Source of the DNA: Lingula anatina
Lineage: Eukaryota > Brachiopoda > Lingulata > Lingulida > Lingulidae
Assembly: GCF_001039355.2 (NCBI RefSeq)
Contig: NW_019775325.1
Span: 62,001-126,000, forward strand
Direction of reading: 5' to 3'
Length of the DNA stretch: 64,000 nucleotides
Of the stretch, positions 42,901 through 55,711 are shown in pieces. Made by a program: the position numbers and the translations under genes. The notes beneath the pieces are model-generated. The model ran no database searches, was not told the DNA's origin, and was given only the letters and a program-made list of their open reading frames with translations. Every line of letters starts with the position of its first letter. The first letter of the stretch is position 1.

Positions 42901-45900
42901 AAATGAACTTTGTTAGACTATAAATCACTGTTAAATCCATTAAATACAAGCAAACTGAAAACTAAGATTCTCTGACTTAAAGTCATCAAACAAGTATTCT
43001 GTTAAAAACTGACATGACTCAAAAAACTCTGTGCTTTGGAAAATCTTCTATCACCCACCTCTCTCCACAAGGGAAAAAACAAACCCTGACATACCTCCAT
43101 GTTAAGGAAGACAGCCTCCCTGTTTCTCTGTATGTTCCTCCTGACCCTGTCTGCCACCCTGGTACGTGGTATCTGCCTGTGTGTGGTGTGCAGCTGATGC
43201 ATGCTCTCTACCACTGCCAGAACTGCTGCCCCTGGGGACTCCCCCTCAGCACTGGCTGTATAATAAAGAATTATGTTACATACTAGACGATACAATGATG
43301 TATGCTCTCTACCACTGCCAGAACTGTCGCCCCCAGTCACTCGGTCTCAGCTAAATAAGACTGAGTTAAAGATTACATATGAATAATAGACTGTGAGGCA
43401 TGCATATCCCATCTCTGTTCTTCCCACACAAACACTCTTCTCTGCATCCATTTTCAAATCTTTACTGCCAAGAAAAATATCAGGTTTCCACTTAAATCAT
43501 GTCTGTTGTAATATACAACTTACCTTGTGGATGATCATGTGCACATTCAGGACAGAACCACTCCTCCACTGGGACATCTTCCAGAGGAGGGTTCTGGCAC
43601 TCCAAGTGATACCTGGGACAGAGAACAGAGATAGAACACATAATTAAATGACAAAAGTAACAATGTCATATTTTAATAAATCATAGCTTCTTCTTTTGAG
43701 ATATTACAGTTTAGTGCATAAGACAATAAGAAGGGAGGGACAAGCTGATGCTGACATGTTCTTGTCTACTATCAATATAAAATGAATTACAAAATACAAG
43801 TTCACTTATCCCCACCATAACTCGGCAGATGCCTTACAGTACCACACCCAAACCTTTAACTTACTCCCATACATCTATTTATACATTATTGATTTATTCA
43901 CATACCCCGCATCACAGCCATCACAGAGCAGCAGACGGTCTTCCCTGTCAGACCTCCCACAAACCTCACACACAGTTGGCTCTTCTTCATCTTCCTCCTC
44001 ACCCTGCTTATTAACATCTTCCACTGGGATCTAGGACAAAATCAACATCCTTTACTTAGAGAATGAAATATTGCATAAATTTCAACCTAACTTCAGATTT
44101 CTATACAAGCAAACCACACATGAACCAACCTGGCTGATAAATATTTTTGCTCAGTAAAATTTGATTATGCTATTTGTAACTAACTTTTAAAATGAACTAT
44201 ATCCTGACTTTGGATAGATAGACTTGCTTTCCCCAAGATAGATTTGCTTTCCCCAAAATATTGTTACAAAAATACCTTTTTGTAGACAGTCCCTTCCAAT
44301 GAATGTCTAGCCAGGATAATATGGAAAACATGGCGATCCACGGGGCAGGTATTGACATTCTGCAAAATATTTTAACATACCATTTAAATGACATAAATAA
44401 CTTTACTACAGTGAAACAGGTAAAATATGAAATTAATATGACAGGTTTTTATCTTTCAGAACCAACAATTAAGTTTAATGAAAACATGCAATAATATTAT
44501 CTGTAAATTATCACCATATGTGGTATCAAATATACATCACAGTTATAAATATGCATGTTTGAACGCAATGTTTAATGCATCATCAAGATAAATATTCCTT
44601 GCTGTTCATATTTAATTCATCTGTACCTTAGCCCATTCATTGATGCACTCGAGACAAAAGTTGTGGTCACAGGCCTCTGGTGTTCCCACATCTTGGTCCA
44701 GCAGTCTGTTCAGACACACTGGACAGCGCTCCGTCTCTCCGTCACTGCCAGCATCACTATCCTCTCCTGCACCTAATACAAGGCTTGAGTCTTCTTTGTC
44801 ATTCTCTATTTCATCATCTTCATCCTCTTCTTCTTCTTCTTCATCATCTCCTACTTCTTCTTCATCTTCGCCATCCTCATCTGTTTCCCACTCTTCTGTA
44901 TGAAAAAACAGTGTTTCTTAAAACCTAACATCAAAAAGTGGCAGAACAAAAAAGCCAAAAGTTTGGTAAATTCTGACTAAATAGATGTTGAAGAGTAGGT
45001 GCAACATACCACACCTAAACTCTATGACAACTTGCCCAGTCTATGGAAACGGTAATACTGTATATCATCACTTTAAGCCTTCTTTTTGCCTACCTTCACC
45101 TTCTTCCTCTTCCTCCTCATCTTCTTCTTCTTCTTCACTTCCTTCCTCTTCACTGCCACTTTCACTCTCATCCTCACTGTTGTCCTCCTCATCTCCACCT
45201 TCATCCTGGAGATCTCCATCTTCATCTAACTCTTCACCTGAATGTAAATGAAATCATCCCCCTTTGAAATCTGCAGCACCCATAGTAGCCCAAAATCAAG
45301 CTATAGGAATTATTAACTAGTTTAGTTATTTTTCTAAAATAAATTGTGTTGTGTGCAATTTTTCTTTTAAATTAATCCACATTTAAACATTCAAAGTCAT
45401 TAAAGTTACTCCACATTAAAGACAATCAGTTATGTCAATTACTACACATTAAACCAAAGTCATTTCAGTTACTCTATGTTAAAACAATCAGTCTGCAAAG
45501 ATTGCTTTGGCAATTTGAAAACCACATTTACTCTGCACTAAACAAGTATGCTTTATTTATGTGCAGGGACCACAAAATTTAAATCTCATGTCTGCAATAT
45601 TGTGGTATCTTACCAGGCAGCAGTCAAGACCAGAACATAAAAGAAATGTTTTCAAACATCCCTCTGTTTATCTACCACTCGCATGTTTGCATGGAAAGAG
45701 TAGCTTGCTATGAGTGTATTGGGTTTTTTTTTAACCTTCTCTATGCAATTATAAAATACTGCAGTATCACTACGAAATGACTTAGCACAAAGTGTTTACC
45801 ACATGTGTATTTAGTCACAGAACAGAGATTGATATTGCATCTTGTTTTACATAAAAAACACACCCATCTATATGCTAAACAAAACACTGTCTCAAGACAC

Positions 45901-47283
45901 AAAATACTGTAAATCACTGTTTACAAAATTGTTTCCTATATTACAGGAAAAATATATTTTTATATTTCTATGTTATGAAAAGTTATGAAAATTATCCATA
46001 CATGCTAATAAAAAGAGATTCTTCATTATCAGTCAGCACAGTAACTGAATTTTCTAGTTAGCTACATATCCAACAGCCAGTCATCACAACAATTATCTCT
46101 ACAGGTCTAAAAATCCTCCATGCTTTTTACAACATGGCATTCAGTATCGTAAACCAATATGTGTTGCTTTAGAGTTATGAAAACTACTCCCTACCAGGCA
46201 GCAGAGCATTTAGTGCTCAACCTTAACACCTGTTCCTGCAATATCACTCCAGGTAAACCAGGTGTACAGTTACTAACATCTAGTTAAAAAATCTAACATT
46301 AGACCTGACAGTATCAATAAGCATTAATGTGTTCCACCTTATTTCCTTCCACACTTCCCATTGACCTGTTACTCAAAATACTTGAATCTAAAGTTCACAG
46401 GTATAATTAACAGGAGAAGTTCTCGTCTTGGTCTCACCCATTTCCTAGTTACTAATGCAGAAAGTTCAGGCATAGATTTCTTGAGTAGAATTCCTTATCT
46501 CATAATCTGAGTTGAAATGCTTTTAATCTCACCTGTTTGTGAGATCAAATTCTCGTTTGTATTCATCAAACAGGTGAGGATACAGCCTACACTTGAGCAT
46601 TATCCAGTATTTTTAAAAACCAACACATTTATTATAAGGATTCGATGCTATAAGATTTTAATGCAAAAGCTTTTGTGAAACCTGATATATAGAGCATCTT
46701 TATGAAGGTGACATTTTGTAGTTTATGTATCACAGCTGCTTTGGATATACATAGAAATACACAAAATATTTATCTAAATCAGAAAGCTAACTTAAGGACT
46801 TCAGACATCTTCACAGTTATATTTATACAAGAAATCATACACATCCATCCAAGCTTATATATTGAAGTCATTCAGGTCATGGTCCTTTGGTAAAAATCCT
46901 ATGCAACATGTTTGAATCTGACCCATCACACATTTAGAGACAAGACCTTCATCCTGTGCTGGCTAACCATATGGTCAACTTATGTCTCCTAGTTTCTTAT
47001 CAATCCACATGAAACTACCTTTTGGACATAAAAGACATTTTATCTGTAAAATCCTTTAGCCGAAATTAGCTTTGCCAGATAAACCTGGGATAATCTTACC
47101 AATAATTTTCATATCAAAATCAATTTCATTACCTCCTTCATCCATCATTCTGGCAGCTTTGGTGTCCAAAACAGTGGTGTCATCTTCCAGGCATCTTTTG
47201 TGCGCTCCAATCTGACCAGGGTCTGGATCTGACAGAGAGTCCTCAGCATGAGGCTCTTCAATAGATCCACTATCACTGGACAT
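36987..47283 (-). CDS. PHRF1: PHD and RING finger domain-containing protein 1
   Basis: A nuclear RING-type ubiquitin ligase that reads histone marks and binds the Pol II tail. Exons (minus): 47283-47133, 45237-45094, 44895-44627, 44359-44276, 44030-43906, 43612-43524, 43255-43095, 42855-42667, 42420-42188, 41853-41722, 41366-41224, 41026-40764, 40592-37908, 37652-37524, 37121-36987. They sum to 4932 nt = 1643 aa (human 1649), all GT-AG and in phase. Order: very acidic N-terminus (Glu/Asp runs in exons 2-3); RING at about 156-196 (ERCPVC...CDHNFCLEC...TCPVDR); PHD at about 237-285 ([20 protein letters not shown]...WFCPECA); a Lys/Thr-rich block (exon 8); [13 protein letters not shown]; an RS-rich region (about 840-890) and long Pro-rich stretch in the 2.7-kb exon; and a C-terminal SRI-like helix domain ([20 protein letters not shown]...[11 protein letters not shown]). 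A 5' noncoding exon probably ends at 48370. Divergent from CNDP2. Confidence 0.95.
37304..37468. mobile_element. Fold-back MITE in a PHRF1 intron
   Basis: AACTCCACAGGGACTT...AATGCAATCAGATTAACAGA on the left is mirrored by TCTGTTAATCTGATTGCATT...GAGAGTCCC on the right, with arms of about 40 bp around a short core containing ACCACCAGCTTTTCT. The same core, in the opposite orientation, occurs at about 11660 and 61220. It sits in the intron between the last two PHRF1 exons. Confidence 0.75.
43295..43345 (-). repeat. Degenerate copy of a PHRF1 exon segment
   Basis: The segment ATGCTCTCTACCACTGCCAG and its surroundings (about 45 bp), part of the exon 43255-43095, recur 100 bp upstream in the intron. 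The copy would encode a near match to [12 protein letters not shown] but lacks the rest of the exon. Confidence 0.8.
45391..45492. repeat. Short imperfect tandem repeat in PHRF1 intron 1
   Basis: Units resembling AAAGTCATT(A/T)(A/C)AGTTACTC followed by CA(C/T)ATTAAA and ACAATCAG recur about three times. The rest of this 1.9-kb intron (45238-47132) shows no exon. Confidence 0.5.
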
Positions 47284-48669
47284 ATTCCTATGGTGCTGGA
47301 AAAATAGTTGACAAAAGCAAATGTATGTCCAGTTATACCTTCTTTTATGAGTACGCAAATTAAACATTTAAATACTCCAAATAAAATTATCAATCTAAAC
47401 TAAGAGGAATACTTTCAGCTGAAAACCAGAAATCATACAATCAACCAAGCTCATGTAAAATGAAAATCATTCAGCCCCAGATTTATTCAAATTTCTTCCT
47501 TAGATTAACTGAAATCTGTATATCATAAAATTATACGGTTACTAAATGGTTAGGCTAAGTACATAGAAAAAACAACGTAACATTCATTTTTGCTATTGTA
47601 TCATGCAATGCACTGTTTACCAGTACCTTTAGGTTCATCTATGAAATGAGACAATCAAATATATGAATCCCAAGTTGAAACAAGTAGCAAAAGTTCAATT
47701 GCAAAACAAGTGCAATACCAGCTGGTCTCTGTCCAGCATCATACAAAATATGAGCTTGATTACACAGCTTTTAATCAAGCCAAATGCTTCTGTCAGCATT
47801 TCTACGAAAGCTCATCTGTCACACAAGAGACACTGTAAAACATTTAATAGTGCAAGATTCCCACATATAATTACAATCAGGTCCATCGTGTGATTCTCAT
47901 ATAACCAAGTGTAGGCGCTGTGGTAGCTATAACTTTTACCCTTACCATATAACAACACTTTTTTTTTAATTTCAAGGAAGGTGGCACTGATGCCTGATGG
48001 CGAAATTCATTGAGTCAATTACCCGTTCTAAGATATACATTTTCAAATGAAGAAACATGCGACCAGTTCTATATCTAAAACGCTCGCTTGTAGTTTGTAG
48101 TATATCCTGTAAATTATCTCAGTGAGCAAATGAAATGAAAACAGGTCAAGAGGTTTCAGGCGTGAACAGTGTGACTGATACAGTGATGGCTTGACCAGTC
48201 CAAAAAAATTCTTGGAAGCAGCAATAAAATATAAATACCGTCTACACTAAACCATAAGATCTACATGTAGCTATATGTATGGTTTATGATAAAAGCGAAC
48301 CTTGTACCTATCTCACAGATATCACAGTATATTTAAGAATTATTCACAAACATAGAAATTCTTTTTTACCTCTTAGATATCTCGCTTCAGAATTGGCAGA
48401 CATGTTGTGTAAAATACCCGGATGCTACGGGAAGTGAAATCAGCGTGCGCCAAATTCGATAACTAGGTCAAATCAGGTCATGTCTTCTTAGAAGAATGTG
48501 CTTTGTGCATAGTTTATAAGCGTTTCAATATACAATCTGCCGTTAGGTTTCAGTAATTTTGATAAAATACCTGCACACTTCGATATAACGAAACGGGTCA
48601 ACTTGCCGGGGAAGGGGGAGTTTACAATTTAAAGTCACATGACTGCTCACATGACAAACATTGGTCAAG
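47284..48669. promoter_or_regulatory. PHRF1 5' region and shared promoter with CNDP2
   Basis: PHRF1's start exon begins at 47295 after TTTTCCAG. A likely noncoding first exon has its donor at 48370/48369 (TAAGAG/gtaaaa, minus strand). That leaves about 300 bp to the CNDP2 start, a probable bidirectional promoter. It contains two CACATGAC motifs at 48636-48643 and 48648-48655 and an inverted CCAAT box (ATTGG, about 48660). CAAGATGGCAG over the CNDP2 start resembles a YY1 site. Confidence 0.55.
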
Positions 48670-51600
48670 ATGGCAGAATATTTGGACCGGCTGTTTCAGT
48701 AAGTTTCACAATGAAGATTGCTTTTGTGAAAAACAGTCGCTATTATTATTACACGCACTGAACACATAAAACACATTAAATGTTCAGCGGAAAAAGGGGG
48801 TCCTGTAGGACTTATTTAGTTTACTTTCAGCATTCTTTGGGGGTCTACTGTACTTGTATCACAGACAGCTTCACAGCTTGCAAATACTTCAGTACAAGAC
48901 AAGGCCGTAATCTGAGTAGATTCGAATATACTGGTCAGTTGTCTACATATCTGTTGCAGTTTGCCTCTGATTACAGCCTTCTTTGTGTGTAAGGCCGAGA
49001 ACTAAGGCAAACCATTACTAAGCTTTAATGAAAGATTGAGATGTAATTCTGATTTACTCTGAGGTTTAAGGATACTTTCAAACAGTGATTAGTCCAAAAT
49101 GGTTGCTGAATACATAACTCTAGTAGCCGTAAAAGTAAAAACACATGTATTGGTGTATGTGTCATATAAAATCACTTGTAAAAATACACTAATGAATCAT
49201 AAGTCAGATAAATAATTAAATTCATACGCAAAGATTAGTATTTTAAAACTTAGATATGTAATTCATCTTTGAATGCACCTCACTGCCATAGTATTAACAT
49301 AAACTTGAGTTTAAGCAGTAAAAGTAGTATGTAATTAATATACATTAATTATATATCCTTTTTATATGAAGATATATTGATGGACATGAGGAGGAATACG
49401 TGAAACGGTTGGCAGATGCTGTGGCAATCCAGAGTGTTTCAGCATGGCCAGAGAAAAGAGGTGAAATCAAGAAACAGGTGGAGGCAGTGGCAGAGGTAAC
49501 TTAGTATATATTTATTGAGACTGTACATTAATATGCATATACATACAATACTGGAATATCATATATCCCTATTTCCAGTTGGTATGTGTTCAGAGTTTAA
49601 TGTTATTTTTTATCTTTTCTCAGAAGGCTTTTTATGATAATTTGTTTTAATTATTTATGATACAAATATACAGATATATACATTAATACACACATTAATA
49701 CACACATTAAAATTGTTTCAGTTTTGGTATTCATATTTGATTAGATTGAAAACAGACAAAAGACCTGCTGATGCTGCTGTTTTTTTTTTCATTATAAACT
49801 GTGTAAATTTAACTATTTCCCACAGGAAATCAAGAAGCTTGGTGGCACTGTGGAGCTTGCAGACATAGGCAAACAGACTTTACCTGACGGCACTGTTCTC
49901 CCCCTCCCACCTGTGATTTTGGGAAATTTGGGTGCTGATCCCAAGAAGAAAACTGTCCTAGTGTATGGCCACTTGGATGTGCAGCCAGCCATGAAGGAAG
50001 ATGGTTGGGATACAGACCCCTTTGTCCTCACTGAGAAAAATGGCCAACTGTTTGGCAGAGGTTCAACTGATGATAAGGTGTGCATGATGTTTACCAAAGT
50101 TTTTTTTAGTAAAGGTTTGACTGCTGATGAACCATGATAAAGATTTGTTTTTAATGATAATTTAAATAAGAATTAGGACAAATAATTAAGTTCAACATTT
50201 ACAGTGTAAATTTAATAGAATAAGAAATGTAAAAGTGACTTAATAATATGCTGCTCATGCACTTTCAGTTTGTATTGCAAATATAAAGGAAAACATTATT
50301 TTTTAAAATTTAAATGTTTTTACTCCTCAGGGTCCTGTTTTGGATTGGTTGAATTGTATAGAAGCCTACCAAAAGATTGGTCAAGAAATTCCAGTCAATA
50401 TTAAGGTCAATAATTTTTTGGCTCTTGTATGAACGTACTATTTGTTGTTTAACAAATGTTGTTATGCAGGTTTACTCTAAAACTCTCAAACTCTCAAAGA
50501 TGCAATTTTTGTGGAAGTCTCAAAGTTGAAATTAGCCTGTAAGATGGTAGTTCATAAGTCCATGGGTTGATAGGTTTTGAACTAATAATTTTTTATGTAT
50601 ATTAAAACACTGTATGTCAAGTGGTAGTTTTGGAACTGTAAATATTGTATTCTAGCACAAGTATATTGGACTTTTTAGTTTTAAAAGAACAAATCGATTT
50701 GCAAACAACCTCTCAGAATGCAACCTGTTTATAACCCTGGGTCACTCCGTATTTCTACAGTTAATAAGTATCAAAGTTGAAAGAACAAACTGGATACACA
50801 TATCCTGCATACTATATATGAGATGGAAAATATTTCGGGAGAGTTTGTTTACTTATTGTGTATGTTTGAGCTGTTCAAACTATTCTGTTTTCAGTTTTGC
50901 TTTGAAGGCATGGAGGAGTCAGGGTCTGAAGGTTTAGATGACCTGCTGTATGCAAGGAAAGATTCCTTCCTGAAGGTAAATGCCCTTTTAATTATTTTAT
51001 CGCACTGTATGTCTTGGATGTGTTTGGTATGGGTATGCAGGTAGCTATTCAACAAACTACTTTGTGTATTATTGGAGCCTGAATATGATTTTTACACAAT
51101 GATGTGCAGTACTAATTAATTATTAATTCTTACATAATAAGATGATTGATTAATCTGTCTTGTGTACAGATTTATTGTCACAGATTTAACGTAAGTTGTA
51201 GCGAATGACGATAACAAAATCAGTGGAGGAAGAGATTTATTGTGCACGTGTCTAGACGACGACACATACAAAAAATCTGTTCCTCTGCTGATTTGTTATC
51301 GTCATTTGCTACAGTGAAATAATAATGCTGCCTCTATGTATTCGCAATAATCACAGGCCTGTCCAAGCCATGTATGTCTATACATGGTGACACTTTTCAT
51401 GCTACTGAACACCAATCATCCGCAACACATCCATCAGAGGGTGCCACTCACTCCAAGATGAGACAGCACAAAGTAAAGCACAAAACAAACAAAAAAAAAT
51501 ATTGCCGAAGACGTTGTCAGCAAAATAAGTAATGACTGGGGGTAAAATAAGCGCAACCTGGATTGGTCGAGTGAAGAACTTTCTATATCTGGCATTTTCT

Positions 51601-54600
51601 TTTTCATTTTGTATGTATTGTTATGTGTATTGTGTGGAAGGATGGAAGAGATCCATCAGAAACAAACACAGAGCAAGAAGTTAGAAATTCTTAAGTTATA
51701 ATTTTCTGTTTACTTTTAACTTCGGTGAGAATGGTAGGGCACTAGCTTTAATGAATTTTTTCTTGATTTAGGATGTAGACTATGTGTGCATATCAGACAA
51801 CTATTGGCTTGGCAAGAAGAAACCGTGCATAACATATGGACTCAGGTATAGAATTAAGTCTAATTGTAGCTTAATCAATGTTCACTATTTATAGTAATTC
51901 ACTCAAGCTTTAATCTCGTCAGTTCTGAAGTCAAAAATAGCTAGACTTACATTATAAAAGATTGTTGAACTGCAGTGTACCTGCTATAGTATTAGTGATG
52001 ATGATGCTTATTATTGTTGTTGTTGTTGTTGTATGAGCTAGTTTTTAAAAAAGATGTGAAGATACAGTGTTTCGTAGAAATAAACATGTGTGAATCATAA
52101 AAAAAAACATCAAAATGAAGAGATTATCTGCAGTTCACCCCACATTGACATGTGTCATTCTTTCACCTTGTTTCTACATTTCAGGGGTATTGCCTATTTC
52201 TTTGTTGAGGTGCAATGTGCCAGCAAAGATTTACACTCTGGGGTATTTGGAGGCACTGTGTAAGTCATTACAACTGTCAGAGTGAAGGGGGAGTTTATAG
52301 AATTTTATCTCATTTTGAAAAAATTATATTATTTATGAGATGTAACATGTTAATTTTTCTTTCGAAGTTGGTCCACCACTTTACTTTCAATTTGAGTACA
52401 AACACCTTCAATCTACTTGAAGAATGATATCTGACCCCTAAGGGAATTACAGGCAAATCAAGTGGCTAAGTTGAAAGATAACCCTCAAAGAAAACCACTG
52501 GAACTGTTCATATAACAAAATTGAAAGTTAAGCCTTTAGTACACCAGTGTCTGTATCTCTCCAGACATGAGGCCATGGTGGACCTGGTGTCCCTGTTGAA
52601 CAGCCTGGTGGATGGCAAGGGTAACATCCTGGTACCTGGCGTCATGGATACAGTGGCCCCACTCACAGATGAGGAGAAACAGCTCTACAAACCTATTGAG
52701 TTTGATATGGTAATACCTATCTTCGGTTTCACATTATGTGCTATTTCTATCCTACCTGTTTTACACTGTTTTCTGGATAAGTTTAAATTTTCCTTAAATA
52801 TGGCTTTTTGCCATTGTACTGGTGTTAGTTTTTGAAATGATAAAAGTTTCCATGAAAATTTAATGTTAATGTTGATTACACCCACTGTTGTGATTTTATT
52901 GAATTAAGATATCTTTGACAAAAAATGTTATTATATCTTCTATTTCAGCTGGTTTTAATGGTGCAACATTTACACTGACAGGCAATATACAAGATAGAGG
53001 ATGTTGCAATTATCATGTGTTGACTGGTTAATAAATGTATTTTTATTGTAACATGCGCATTTTTTCATCATTGAATGTGTTAGGTGAGACTACCTCCAAA
53101 TCATCTTTTTTACTCAACTTCATTGCGTTTTATATTTTTGTGTTTAACTTTACCTTTGATGTTCTGTTCTGTTATGTACTGTATATTAGGAGGACTATCG
53201 TCAAGATCTTGGAGCAGAAAAACTAATCCATGATACTAAAGAGGAAGTTTTGATGCATAGATGGAGATACCCTTCACTCTCAATACATGGTTTGTAGACT
53301 CTACACATGAGCTGAAAGTAAATTTTCCTGTTTCATTGTGAAAAATTACCAAGAAGCATTTTAGCTGCACATGTGGCCACTTAAATGGATTTCTAGATAT
53401 CGTGATTGCTTATATTTTTTAGCTATAAATAACAGTCAAAACTGTAATTATTTTACACTGTAGCAAAGTATACATGTATGTGTATTTTCAATTTTGCCTC
53501 ATGCATGACAAAAACAGCAAGAGGGGTCTGGTTTGTTTACCTGTATCATACTGACATGAAAGGCCATATATGTCCGTAAACATCAATTTTGTTAAATTTA
53601 GATATCCGTCTAGAGCATAAAAGGAGTAGAAGTTATACACATCGTGCCAAATCCTGAACTTCAGAAAACTTATTGCAGTCATTTTGTGGCACATTCCTAT
53701 CAACAATGAGCTGGCTATTGATGGCCTGCCATTTTTTTTATGTTCTCCTGTTTACAGTATTCTGTCTGAACCTGAGAGAACATAGGCAAACATTAAAGAG
53801 CCATTCAGATATATATACGTACTCTGCCACCCCACAGGGTTAAGTTGAAAGGTCACTTTGGAATGCTCTCCAAGGGTGGTTGATTTAGATAAAAAGCTGT
53901 GGTGGAGGTAGATTGTTTTACCCTCCTGGGTACCCTCTTCAGTTTTTGTGGGAATGCTTCCTGAATCTCGCTAGGCTCATTTCCACCTGTCTTCTATTTT
54001 CCCTACCTGTTTACACAGTGTGTTGCACATGGCCAGTAATCTTCAAGCACAGAATATTTTAAAAATCAATAAAATTTTAATTACATTTAACATTGCTTAC
54101 TCTACATTTGAACAATGAATGACTATATACTATTGCCGACTTCTGTACAAGTGGTTGTGTAATTGTAGGTATTGAAGGAGCTTTCAGTGACGGTGGAGCC
54201 AAAACTGTGATTCCAAGAAAAGTGATAGGAAAGTTTTCTATCCGTCTAGTACCTAACCAGGAGCCGAAAGCCATTGAGAAACTGGTGGTGGCCCACCTGG
54301 AGAAAATTCATAAAGAGAGGGGCAGTCCAAACAAACTGAAGTAAGAAATAGTGAAATTTGTAAAGATATTTCAATTTAGATATTTTATAGCATATTTCCA
54401 AAAAGAGTACTGACTTTTTAGTGCACATTGTGCTCTGTGTTGATTGATATTGAAATGTATTTTTAAAAGATAAATTGAAAGCAATTGAAATATTTGTCTT
54501 TTTGACAACTTACAACAAAAGAACAAGAAGGTCTTGTCTTTTCACGTGCGTTATATATTTTTCCAGTGCCTTTATGTTCCATGGTGGCAAACCTTGGATG

Positions 54601-54731
54601 AGTGAATGTGACCACCCACACTATGTAGCTGGAAGGAAGGCCATGAAGACAGGTGAGGCCCCTTTTGCATACATTAATTTCTGAAGATACCTTCTCAGAA
54701 ATGTTCATTGATTGTGTTTAATCTTAAATGC

Positions 54732-54786
<55 letters not shown>

Positions 54787-55711
54787 TATAATAATTTAAT
54801 GGTGTTATGGGATTTCTTATCTTAACATACTTTATTCTAACACATAATGATCCATACTTGGTGTTAGGTCTCAGGATGCATTTGGCATTGGTTAGTCCTT
54901 GAATCTTTACAACGAAAGTTCCAGAATGATTTATATATATATTGCTGATTCTAATTCTACTGGATGACTAAAAAATTCACTCATTTATTCTAAGGTGTTT
55001 AATTAACATTTTAATATAATACAGATACATACAAAGTCTAGTAATTTAACTGAGGACAGCTTATGTTGTAAATATTCTTGAAATATGGGAGAATTATCAG
55101 AATACCTGCACAGGTATGGCTGAGAGATTAAAATTATGATGATGAAAAAGGGCACCTGCCACCAGTAACTTGATTTTTTCAGACGGTGTAAAATATAATT
55201 GTGTCACTTCCTTATTTTAACTTCAGTTTATGGCCAGGAACCAGACATGACTAGGGAGGGTGGCAGTATTCCAGTGACCTTGACCTTTCAGGAAACTACA
55301 GGAAAAAATGTGATGTTACTCCCAGTTGGCTCCTGTGATGACGGGGCACACTCTCAGAATGAGAAAATAAACAGAAGCAATTATATCAATGGGGTATGTG
55401 TAGCATGAATGGGGGTGATTACTTGTTTCGTTGCAAAAAAAAAATAGAAAATATATTTGATTTTTGAAATATGTCAATGTTATGAATGAAAGAATGTATG
55501 AAGATACAACATAACATGCATTTTACAAGTGTAATTTGCACTTAGTGATTCAAGTATTTTTTAATGAAAGTTAGAAGAATGTTTTTCTACCTTGAAAAAT
55601 GGAAAGTAAAAGATAATTTGAATGGACCTTTGAGTAAGCAGCGTGTTATTTGACATTTACTTACAGATCAAATTGATGGGAGCATATTTGTATGAGCTGG
55701 GGAAGCTGTAA
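48670..55711 (+). CDS. CNDP2: Cytosolic non-specific dipeptidase (M20 family)
   Basis: A cytosolic di-metal peptidase that cleaves dipeptides such as Cys-Gly. Exons: 48670-48698, 49372-49495, 49826-50077, 50331-50405, 50895-50975, 51772-51845, 52185-52259, 52565-52709, 53190-53289, 54169-54340, 54567-54652, 55227-55393, 55667-55711. They total 1425 nt = 474 aa (human 475), with consistent phases. Metal and catalytic residues are all present: H100 and D102 in [12 protein letters not shown]133 in GSTDDKGP, E167/E168 in [12 protein letters not shown]196 in ISDNYWL and H446 in DDGAHSQNE. The dimerisation (lid) domain is intact. The last exon is only 45 nt ([14 protein letters not shown]), so reading through the previous donor would give a false VCVA ending. 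The start [15 protein letters not shown] fits the family. A likely poly-A signal is AATAAA at 55943. Confidence 0.97.
51197..51313. mobile_element. Fold-back MITE (117 bp) in CNDP2 intron
   Basis: TGTAGCGAATGACGATAACA at the left is mirrored by TGTTATCGTCATTTGCTACA at the right. The arms are about 42 bp with few mismatches, and the centre is GTGTCTAGACGACGACAC. Almost the whole element folds into one hairpin. No coding sequence. Confidence 0.8.
54733..54786. repeat. (ATT)n microsatellite
   Basis: About 18 uninterrupted ATT units in a CNDP2 intron, 80 bp after exon 11. A shorter (TTG)n run lies at about 52014-52031 in the intron before exon 7. Confidence 0.95.

Noticed and set aside
44640-45267. 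Plus-strand Ser/Leu/His-rich frames
   Set aside because: Antisense of the Glu/Asp-rich PHRF1 exons.
55199-55408. CNDP2 ending at VCVA with a stop at 55406
   Set aside because: This is read-through of the donor at 55394. The 45-nt exon at 55667 restores the family C-terminus.
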